From contig DMJA01000272.1 in NCBI GenBank assembly GCA_003451935.1, positions 1 through 5,330 of the forward strand: DNA of 5,330 nucleotides, in the 5' to 3' direction. The notes under the pieces are model-generated. The model was not told where the DNA came from and made no database searches. It saw only the letters and a program-made list of their open reading frames with translations. A program made the position numbers and the translations under genes. This stretch comes from Verrucomicrobiota bacterium (GTDB lineage: Bacteria; Verrucomicrobiota; Kiritimatiellia; CAIQIC01; Lenti-01). This document shows, one piece after another, positions 1 through 4,790 of the stretch (positions within the stretch are counted from its first letter, which is position 1; each line of letters starts with the position of its first letter).

Positions 1-507
1 GCGGGCCGGCGGAAGTACGCGGAATACATGGCGGGGCGGGTGGAGGAAGTGCGGCATAGCGACCAGCCATGGAAGGCCGACGAGAATTGGCAAAAGATCC
101 GTCGGGGATGGCATTTGGGCGGGGAGGGATTCCGCCGGGAAATGCTGGAACGGGTGGGGCAGGCGCTGGACACCGTCCGACGGGCATCGTACAGCGGGGA
201 TGCGGTGCGCGAGCATGGGGAGGCATGCGCGGAGGAATGGATCGCCAAGGGTTTGGCGGCGCTGGGGCTGACGGATTCCGACTTGGCGGAGCTGCGGATG
301 AACAGTCCGGAGAAATACGCCTTGGCCTGGCTGGTACGCCGCCATGCCGGGGTGAGGCCGGCATGGATCAAGGAGCGGCTGAAAATGGGAACGGCGACCG
401 GCTTCGCCAGTTTTCTGGTCCGGCTGGAGCGGGCGCGAAAGGGGGATTGGGGTTATGAGGCTTGGGGCCAAGTGAAAATTCTGGCGGGCAGAGCTGGTTG
501 CAAGTGA
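1..507 (+). CDS. REP-associated tyrosine transposase-like protein, C-terminal part (5' truncated by window)
   Basis: The reading frame is open from base 1, so the true start lies upstream; the ATG at 28 is internal. About 168 residues are visible, starting AGRRKYAEYMAGRVEE. This resembles the region just after the HUH (Y1) nuclease domain of RAYT proteins. It is followed by a segment like the family's G-W-x-L-G-x-E-x-F-R block (RRGWHLGGEGFRREML) and an EHGEACAEEW segment. Near the C-terminus WIKERLKMGTATGFASFL looks like the helix-turn-helix of this family (usual form W-I-A-E-R-L-x-M-G). The catalytic HUH and Tyr residues are not in the window, so activity cannot be judged. RAYTs are domesticated IS200/IS605-like single-strand transposases that act on REP sequences, and a tandem repeat lies immediately downstream. 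The last residues (LAGRAGCK) are unlike the family and follow a 12-bp duplicated motif. Family assignment comes from remembered motifs and is fairly secure. Confidence 0.75.
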   Translation, partial: AGRRKYAEYMAGRVEEVRHSDQPWKADENWQKIRRGWHLGGEGFRREMLERVGQALDTVRRASYSGDAVREHGEACAEEWIAKGLAALGLTDSDLAELRMNSPEKYALAWLVRRHAGVRPAWIKERLKMGTATGFASFLVRLERARKGDWGYEAWGQVKILAGRAGCK

Positions 508-512
508 AAATT
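469..512. repeat. 12-bp direct repeat flanking and including the RAYT stop codon
   Basis: CAAGTGAAAATT occurs at 469-480 and again at 501-512, 32 bp apart. The first copy is read in frame as Q-V-K-I. The second lies in a different frame, where its TGA (505-507) is the stop codon. Because 32 is not a multiple of 3, a small duplication here could have created the present C-terminus. It could also be an extension of the REP-like repeat, whose ATTATAGG sequence follows soon after. Confidence 0.55.
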
Positions 513-517
513 ATAAA

Positions 518-571
518 TTATAGGACTGACCCCTAGCTGATTATAGGACTGACCCCTAGCTGACCCCTAGC
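518..571. repeat. 23-bp tandem repeat, REP-like, downstream of the RAYT gene
   Basis: Two perfect, adjacent 23-bp copies occupy 518-540 and 541-563. Each begins TTATAGGACTGACC and ends CCTAGCTGA. A third partial copy of the core CTGACCCCTAGC follows, so this core occurs at 526-537, 549-560 and 560-571. The repeat starts 11 bp after the transposase stop codon. Position and core sequence suggest a REP-type target or relic associated with the RAYT. No inverted partner copy is present here, so the usual REP hairpin (BIME) organisation is not seen. Confidence 0.7.
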
Positions 572-609
572 CGTGACCTATCGCAAAATTCCCCCCGCTG
601 GATTTCAAC

Positions 610-1080
610 TCAAAAGGAACAAGCGAGGGCGAAGAGGAGGGAGGAGAGGCGGTTGAGGTAGGCGAGGGCGGGAGGGGGGATCCGGTCCGGATGGGTTTCC
701 TGCGCGCGGACGAGGTCGCGTTCGGCGCGGCGGCAGAAGGCGCGGGCCATGTGCGCGCGGGCGGAGGTTTCGCTTTCGCCGGGCAGGATGAAATGGCGAA
801 GAGGAGGCCGCTTGCCGTTCAGCCGTTCGATTTCCCGGTCGAGGGCGGCGACGGCCGAGGCCTCGAGTTGTGGCCGCCCGGTCGCGAGTTCGGAGCCAAT
901 GAGGAGTATGTCGCGCTGGATGGATTCGAGCCGGTTGGCGTGGGGTTGGGCGCCGGGATGGGCGCGCAGGAGGCCGAGGACGGCATTGAGTTCGTCGAGG
1001 GCCCCGAGGGCGTCGAAGAGGACATCGGACTTGGAAAGGCGTCCGAGGCCGGGAAGCGGGGTGGAGCCGTCGTCGTTCAT
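610..1080 (-). CDS. PduO-type ATP:cob(I)alamin adenosyltransferase, short form
   Basis: The 156-residue product matches the PduO/MMAB family, which transfers the adenosyl group of ATP to cob(I)alamin to make coenzyme B12 in the cytoplasm, normally as a trimer. Visible motifs are DDGST (3-7), followed by GRLSKSD and DELNAVLGLL (29-38). SIQRDILLIGSEL (53-65) and HFILPGESETSARAHMAR (96-113) come next. CRRAER (116-121) and YLNRLSSLLFAL (141-152) follow; these hold the conserved Arg and Asn residues around the active site. Family members are usually about 180-200 residues. This one lacks the N-terminal K-I-Y-T-x-T-G stretch that normally precedes D-D-G and is part of the ATP-binding site, and it ends abruptly after the YLNRLS helix. 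The ATG at 1080 places the start right at the homology; no good SD is visible. A TTG at 1113 would add 11 residues (PGRILPFFPG) that are not family-like. The gene converges with the transposase and diverges from the c-di-GMP gene. Confidence 0.85.
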   Translation of the reverse strand: MNDDGSTPLPGLGRLSKSDVLFDALGALDELNAVLGLLRAHPGAQPHANRLESIQRDILLIGSELATGRPQLEASAVAALDREIERLNGKRPPLRHFILPGESETSARAHMARAFCRRAERDLVRAQETHPDRIPPPALAYLNRLSSLLFALACSF

Positions 1081-1134
1081 GCCAGGGAAAAATGGCAGAA
1101 TCCGGCCGGGCAAGGCAAGCCCGGAGCCTTTCGT

Positions 1135-1160
1135 GCAAGTTTAACCTCAATTTAACTTGC
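1135..1160. promoter_or_regulatory. Imperfect palindrome in the divergent intergenic region
   Basis: GCAAGTTTAA (1135-1144) and TTTAACTTGC (1151-1160) form a 10-bp inverted repeat with one mismatch around a 6-bp centre. It lies between the divergently transcribed adenosyltransferase and c-di-GMP genes, 54 bp upstream of the former's ATG and about 120 bp before the latter's. The position fits an operator for a dimeric regulator or a promoter-proximal element. No convincing -35/-10 pair was found beside it, so function is inferred from position and symmetry only. Confidence 0.4.
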
Positions 1161-1278
1161 GAATGGGGCGGGTGTGCCGCCATCTTTTACACAAGGTTGA
1201 GCGTTGCCGTGGCGATTCCAACGGGCGGAGGCCCGCATCAGCGGCGCGGTTCTCGATCGTTTGAATGGATGACGAGGA

Positions 1279-2979
1279 ATGGCGGAGACCGACCCAGGAC
1301 AATCCGGAGCGGACAAGGGAGGGAACACTCCCCCCCCGTTGACGGATGCCCAGTTGCGGTACCTGGCGCTGCGGGATCCGCTGACGGGGTTGCTGAACCG
1401 CCGGGGGTTCGACGAGGAGTTGCGGCGGGTCTGGCACGAGGGCCTCGAAAACGCCTTTCCGATCGGCCTGCTGATCATCGACGTGGATCATTTCAAGGCC
1501 GTGAACGATTCCTACGGCCATGCCATCGGGGACGAGGTGCTGAAGGAATGCGCCCGCCTGGTGCTGGCCAGCGTGCGGGATTCCGACATTGTCTGCCGCT
1601 ACTATGGCGGCGACGAGATGGTGGTGATTTTGCCGTGGTCGGGCGAGGACAAGACGCGCCACGTGGCCGAGCGCATGCTGGAGAAGTTCCGCACGCACAT
1701 CATCTGCAAGGGGGCCCACGACATCCGGACCACCATTTCCATCGGGGCGTGCAATATGCGGGCCCAGCCCGGCCAGATGCCCGACCGCTACCTCCTTCAG
1801 GCGGACCGGGCGCTCTATCGGGCGAAGCAGACCGGGCGGAACCGGATTTGCTTCGCGGATGAGCCGGATGTCCTAGCCGGTCCGGAAGGCCAGCTCCATG
1901 TGGAACCCGCGCCCGCTGGGACGGCGGATCCCGAGCGCACGGTGTTGGTGGTCGATGACGACCATGCCCTGTGCGCGCTTTTCCAGCGGATGCTGACCCG
2001 CGAAAAATTCGCCGTGCTGGTCGCCCATGCGGGGGCGGAGGCCCTCGAGATCGCGGGCAAGGAGCGCGGGATGATCGATGTGGCGCTGGTGGACCTCAAC
2101 CTCGGGAACGAAAACGGGCTGGAGCTGCTGAAGAAGCTGAAGGGCATCGACGAATCGCTCATCGGGGTGATCATCACCGGGCAGGCCACGCTGGACAGCG
2201 CGGTGACCTCCTTGCGGATGGGCGCCTATGATTTCATCCAAAAGCCGGTCGCCCCGGCGCAATTGACGGCGGTGCTGGAGCGTGCCACGAAGTACCGCCG
2301 GCTCGTGCTGGAGAACAAGCGCTACCAACTGCATCTGGAAGACATGGTGCGCGAGAAGAACGCGGCGCTTTCCCGGGCGCTGGAGGACATCCAGGACTCC
2401 TACCAGTTCACCCTCGAGGCCATGGCGGAGATGCTGGACACGCGCGAACATATGACAGGCGCGCACAGCAAGCGGGTCGCGGCCATGTCCAAGGTGCTGG
2501 CCCGCGAGATGGGGGCGACGGCCGACGAAATCGCCATCATCGAGACGGGGGCGCTGCTGCACGACATCGGCAAGATCGGGATTCCGGACGACATCCTCCT
2601 CAAGCAAGGTCCCTTGACGGAGGAAGAGCGCGAGATCATGAAGAAGCATTCGCACCTGGGCTACAACATCATCAAAGCCGGACCCGGCTTGGAGGAACCG
2701 TCGGAAATCGTGCTGGCGCACCAGGAGCGCTTCGATGGCACGGGCTATCCGCGCGGACTCCAAGGGGCGGAGATCTGCCTGGGCGCGCGCATCTTCGCGG
2801 TGGTGGACACCTATGACGCGATCCGCTCGGTCCGTTCCTATAAGAAAGGGCGGAGCACGCAGGAGGCCTTGGAGGAAATCCTCAAGAACCGGGGCACGCA
2901 GTTCGATCCCGCCGTGGTGGATGCCCTGCAACGGTGCCAGGCGAAGATCGAAGAGGTCGGGGCATGGCCTCCTCCATAA
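1279..2979 (+). CDS. Hybrid c-di-GMP protein: GGDEF - response receiver - HD-GYP
   Basis: The 566-residue soluble protein has no membrane segment. A diguanylate cyclase domain (about 25-195) shows DPLTGLLNRRGF, the metal Asp in IIDVDHFK (D68), N76-D77, G84-D85, an inhibitory RxxD site (R100-D103) and the signature as GGDEM (110-114). After a Pro/Gly-rich linker comes a receiver domain (about 219-340) with acidic D226/D227, phosphoacceptor D272, T300 and K322, so it looks phosphorylatable. A helical, probably coiled-coil linker (about 340-375) precedes an HD-GYP c-di-GMP phosphodiesterase domain (about 376-555). That domain has H396, H428-D429 in HDIGKIGIPD, H457, H481-Q-E, DGTGYPRGL and D510. 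The receiver plus HD-GYP half is RpfG-like. The protein may both make and degrade c-di-GMP under control of a histidine kinase that is not in the window. The ATG at 1279 is chosen because an in-frame stop sits at 1270; the GAGGA at 1274-1278 abuts the start and is poorly spaced. The 3' end overlaps the prepilin gene by 16 bp, suggesting an operon and a link to pili. Confidence 0.93.
   Translation: MAETDPGQSGADKGGNTPPPLTDAQLRYLALRDPLTGLLNRRGFDEELRRVWHEGLENAFPIGLLIIDVDHFKAVNDSYGHAIGDEVLKECARLVLASVRDSDIVCRYYGGDEMVVILPWSGEDKTRHVAERMLEKFRTHIICKGAHDIRTTISIGACNMRAQPGQMPDRYLLQADRALYRAKQTGRNRICFADEPDVLAGPEGQLHVEPAPAGTADPERTVLVVDDDHALCALFQRMLTREKFAVLVAHAGAEALEIAGKERGMIDVALVDLNLGNENGLELLKKLKGIDESLIGVIITGQATLDSAVTSLRMGAYDFIQKPVAPAQLTAVLERATKYRRLVLENKRYQLHLEDMVREKNAALSRALEDIQDSYQFTLEAMAEMLDTREHMTGAHSKRVAAMSKVLAREMGATADEIAIIETGALLHDIGKIGIPDDILLKQGPLTEEEREIMKKHSHLGYNIIKAGPGLEEPSEIVLAHQERFDGTGYPRGLQGAEICLGARIFAVVDTYDAIRSVRSYKKGRSTQEALEEILKNRGTQFDPAVVDALQRCQAKIEEVGAWPPP
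2953..2957 (+). promoter_or_regulatory. Ribosome binding site supporting the prepilin start at 2964
   Basis: GAGGT (within AAGAGGT) ends 6 bases before the ATG at 2964, inside the coding end of the upstream c-di-GMP gene. No comparable site precedes the alternative ATG at 3027. It favours the upstream start and translational coupling. Confidence 0.5.
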
Positions 2980-3413
2980 AGGGGTGGCACGGGGCGGGCG
3001 TGGAAGGGGCTCCGGTCCGGCGGCCGATGGGGGTGGCAACAAAATCCGGTGCATCGGCGGCGGGCTTCACCTTGATCGAAGTGATTACCGTGTTCGTGCT
3101 CCTGGCCGTCCTGGCGGCCGTGGCCATTCCCCGCTACATCAGCATGGTCGATTCGGCCCGCACGGCGGCCTTGGAGGGGGCGGTCGCCGCAGGGTTGTCG
3201 CATGTCTCGCTTTCCTTTGGCCGTCTGGCGTTGCAGAAAGCCGGCCAGGTTCCGACGGTAGAGGAAATCGTGGTGGACACCACGGCCCATCCCCTGCAGA
3301 GCGCGGATTATGTATTTTCGTTCCTCGCGACGGCCACGCCCGGCGTCCAGATCACGGTTGCCGAAACCGACGATGCCTCAATGACCGCGACCCGCGAATG
3401 GCGTCTGCCGTAG
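2964..3413 (+). CDS. Type IV prepilin-like protein (prepilin N-terminal cleavage/methylation domain)
   Basis: The 149-residue product carries the prepilin peptidase site G34|FTLIEV with Glu at mature position 5 (E39). A hydrophobic helix follows (VITVFVLLAVLAAVAIP, 40-56). The prepilin peptidase PilD would cleave and methylate it, and the mature 115-residue protein would assemble in a type IV pilus or a type II secretion pseudopilus. The segment after the helix (RYISMVDSARTAALEGAVAAGLSH) recalls MshA-type pilins. The C-terminal half is not recognisable and has no Cys pair for a D-region disulfide loop, so it may be a minor pilin or a pseudopilin. Starting at 2964 gives a long 34-residue leader. 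Starting at the ATG at 3027 gives a more typical 13-residue leader (MGVATKSGASAAG), but with no clear SD. The gene overlaps the preceding c-di-GMP gene by 16 bp. It ends with TAG. Confidence 0.85.
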   Translation: MASSIKGWHGAGVEGAPVRRPMGVATKSGASAAGFTLIEVITVFVLLAVLAAVAIPRYISMVDSARTAALEGAVAAGLSHVSLSFGRLALQKAGQVPTVEEIVVDTTAHPLQSADYVFSFLATATPGVQITVAETDDASMTATREWRLP

Positions 3414-3544
3414 TTAGAATTACTTGGTTTGTTTCCGTTGGTTTTCAAAGCCCCCCATTCACTCCGATTCTCCAAAATGCGGGGGTGATTTTCCTGCTCG
3501 CAAAGGCTTGACAGCACGCTTCATATTTTGGAGTCGAGGATTTC

Positions 3545-3611
3545 AGGCAAACAATATCCGAAGGATTTCCTAATAATAAATTAACCATAAATCCTTTGCC
3601 TAGGTGGATAT
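3545..3611 (+). promoter_or_regulatory. Overlapping inverted repeats in the presumed pilT leader
   Basis: Three perfect inverted repeats interleave here. AAGGATTT (3561-3568) pairs with AAATCCTT (3589-3596). ATATCC (3554-3559) pairs with GGATAT (3606-3611). AGGCAAA (3545-3551) pairs with TTTGCCT (3595-3601). The first two nest into one long hairpin, while the third excludes the second and slightly overlaps the first. The AT-rich loop contains TAATAATAAATTAACC. The element ends 34 bp before the pilT ATG, so it could be a switchable RNA leader or an operator. No known riboswitch was recognised. Confidence 0.4.
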
Positions 3612-3632
3612 CGGCGCGTAGTTATTATGTAC

Positions 3633-3637
3633 GGAGA
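3633..3637 (+). promoter_or_regulatory. Ribosome binding site deciding the pilT start at 3645
   Basis: GGAGA lies 7 bases before the ATG at 3645, whose product begins MWTIEELL, like PilT N-termini. The ATG at 3627 in the same frame has no SD and adds six residues (MYGERH) that are not family-like. Confidence 0.65.
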
Positions 3638-3644
3638 ACGTCAT

Positions 3645-4010
3645 ATGTGGACAATTGAAGAGCTCCTCGGCAAGGTTTCCTCCTCGGGCGGTTCGGATTT
3701 GATCATCACGTCAGGCGCGCCGCCCAAGCTCAAAATTCTCGGAGTGATCCACTCCGTCGGGGACAAGCCCCTCACGCCCGATGAAACGAAAACGCTGGGC
3801 CTGTCGATCCTCAACGAAGCCCAGAAGGAGATGCTCGAGAAGAACCGGAGCGTCGATTTGTCGAAGGGGTTCGTTGGCCTCAACCGTTTTCGCTTCAATG
3901 TGTTCTACCAGCGCAGCACCGTGGCGCTGGTCGCGCGGCTGATTCCCTACCGGATCCCCCCGTTCGGCGAGCTGGGCCTGCCGCCCATCGTCCAGCAGTT
4001 CGCGCTCTAG
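3645..4010 (+). CDS. PilT N-terminal fragment as translated without readthrough
   Basis: Ordinary translation from 3645 stops at TAG 4008-4010, giving 121 residues that comprise the PAS-like N-terminal domain and the start of the linker (GLPPIVQQFAL). It contains no nucleotide-binding motif, so it could not retract pili by itself. Whether it folds stably or interferes with another PilT copy cannot be seen here. Confidence 0.6.
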   Translation: MWTIEELLGKVSSSGGSDLIITSGAPPKLKILGVIHSVGDKPLTPDETKTLGLSILNEAQKEMLEKNRSVDLSKGFVGLNRFRFNVFYQRSTVALVARLIPYRIPPFGELGLPPIVQQFAL

Positions 4011-4073
4011 CCGCACGGCCTTTTCCTGGTCACCGGCCCGGCGGGCAGCGGAAAATCCACCACGCTGGCCGCG

Positions 4074-4790
4074 ATGATCGACTACATCAACACGCAGCGG
4101 TCGTCGCACATCGTGTGCCTGGAGGATCCGATCGAATACCTGCACTCGCACAAGAAGAGCATCATCGAGCAGCGGGAGATCTACGACGATGCCCCGTCGT
4201 TTCCCGAGGCGCTGCAGGGCGTGTTCCGCCAGTCGCCGGACGTGATCATGATCGGCGAACTGCGCGACCTCGAGACGATGCAGCTGGCGTTGACGCTGGC
4301 GGAGACCGGCCACTTGATCTTCGGCACGCTGCACACGCAGGACACCACCCACGCCATCAACCGCATCGTGGACATCTTCCCGCCGGCGCACCAGCAGCAG
4401 GTCTATACGCAACTGTCCATGGTGCTGGCCGGCATCCTCTCGCAGATGCTGCTGATGACCACGGACCAGTCGCGCCGCGTGCTGGCCTATGAAGTCCTGC
4501 ACATGAACAACGCCATCGGCAACATGATCCGCGAGCGCCAGCTCCAGCAGGTCTATTCGGTCATCCAGACCGGCAAGTCGGAAGGCATGATCACGATGAA
4601 CGAATCGCTTCGGCGGCTCGTGGCCGAAGGGAAGATCGAGCAGGACGTGGCGATGGAGCGGTCGCCGCGCCCGAAGGAGCTCGCCCGCATGATGGGCGTG
4701 CCCCAGCGGGAGGAGTCGATGGCCTTTTCGTCGGGGAGCAACGGGGAAGCCCGTCCCGGGACGTGGAAAAATTCTGGAGGCGAAGAATGA
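4074..4790 (+). CDS. PilT C-terminal fragment (ATPase core lacking Walker A)
   Basis: This is the open frame after the TAG, counted from its first ATG. That ATG is the Met of AAMIDYIN, 18 bases past the Walker A Lys codon, and it has no SD. The 238 residues hold the Asp box, Walker B and His box but not GPAGSGKST, which lies between the stop and this ATG. It is unlikely to be a real start; gene finders would call it, but it is better seen as the distal part of the interrupted pilT. It ends in TGA, overlapping the next gene by ATGA. Confidence 0.5.
   Translation: MIDYINTQRSSHIVCLEDPIEYLHSHKKSIIEQREIYDDAPSFPEALQGVFRQSPDVIMIGELRDLETMQLALTLAETGHLIFGTLHTQDTTHAINRIVDIFPPAHQQQVYTQLSMVLAGILSQMLLMTTDQSRRVLAYEVLHMNNAIGNMIRERQLQQVYSVIQTGKSEGMITMNESLRRLVAEGKIEQDVAMERSPRPKELARMMGVPQREESMAFSSGSNGEARPGTWKNSGGEE
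4776..4780 (+). promoter_or_regulatory. Strong ribosome binding site for the coiled-coil gene
   Basis: GGAGG lies 6 bases before the ATG at 4787, within the last codons of pilT. It is the best SD in the window. It fixes the start and allows the downstream gene to be translated even if ribosomes leave pilT at the internal TAG. Confidence 0.75.

Larger units (their letters stand above)
3414..3644. other. AT-rich intergenic region between prepilin and pilT
   Basis: This 231-bp stretch contains no supportable gene. Its second half is much richer in A+T than the flanking genes (3541-3600 is about 32% GC). It holds overlapping inverted repeats at 3545-3611 and a perfect TTGACA at 3508-3513 without a well-spaced -10. 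A weak pairing of CCCCC (3451-3455) with GGGGG (3481-3485) over a 25-base loop might act as a poor terminator for the pilin gene. The region most likely contains the pilT promoter and leader. Confidence 0.6.
3645..4790 (+). pseudogene. pilT: Type IV pilus retraction ATPase PilT, interrupted by one in-frame TAG
   Basis: Read through the single TAG at 4008-4010 (codon 122), the frame encodes a full-length PilT of 381 codon positions, normal for the family. PilT is the cytoplasmic hexameric ATPase that drives pilus disassembly and twitching. The N-terminal PAS-like domain (1-115) starts WTIEELL...GGSDLIITSGAPPKLKI. After the stop come PHGLFLVTGPAGSGKSTT (Walker A, K137), the Asp box LEDPIEY (159-165) and the Walker B region IMIGELRDLET (E205). 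GHLIFGTLHT follows (His box, H223 and H230), then AYEVL, IQTGKSEGMITMNESL and a hydrophilic tail. There is no frameshift and no other stop. The flanking residues (FAL-stop-PHGLFLVTG) align with intact PilT, so one substitution, for example CAG to TAG, explains it. No ATG or SD lies between the stop and Walker A, so restart would give a protein without Walker A. It could be a recent pseudogene, a sequencing error, or read by a suppressor tRNA. Confidence 0.85.

Noticed and set aside
1157..1186. Promoter TTGCGA with CATCTT for the c-di-GMP gene
   Set aside because: The -35 is poor, the -10 matches only about half the consensus, and other placements score equally; not reportable.
1092..1862. Long open frame (+) overlapping the start of the c-di-GMP gene
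   Set aside because: It is Arg/Gly/Pro-rich with no recognisable motif, overlaps the clearly homologous GGDEF frame and the opposite-strand adenosyltransferase, and looks like a GC-rich shadow.
1873..3054. 393-codon open frame (-) antisense to the receiver and HD-GYP domains
   Set aside because: His/Arg/Leu-rich shadow of a strongly supported gene on the other strand; no motifs of its own.
3508..3536. Perfect TTGACA as a sigma-70 promoter
   Set aside because: The hexamer at the correct spacing (3531-3536) is GAGTCG. The nearest TATTTT-like sequence is only 10 bases away, so no acceptable -10 exists.
3497..3611. c-di-GMP (GEMM) riboswitch
   Set aside because: CAGGCAAAC and GCAAAGGC resemble pieces of the consensus, but they occur in the wrong order and without the paired stems and tetraloop receptor expected.
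4008..4010. Genome-wide reassignment of TAG to an amino acid
   Set aside because: The prepilin gene appears to end at TAG (3411-3413), and reading through it adds an unrelated tail into AT-rich intergenic DNA. There is no other in-frame TAG to support recoding.
3990..4074. Frameshift as the cause of the split pilT
   Set aside because: Both halves are in the same frame and residues on each side of TAG align continuously with PilT, so a nonsense substitution suffices.
3711..4502. 263-codon open frame (-) antisense to pilT
   Set aside because: Composition (Arg, His, Gln, Asp rich) is typical of an antisense shadow; the sense strand encodes PilT motifs throughout.
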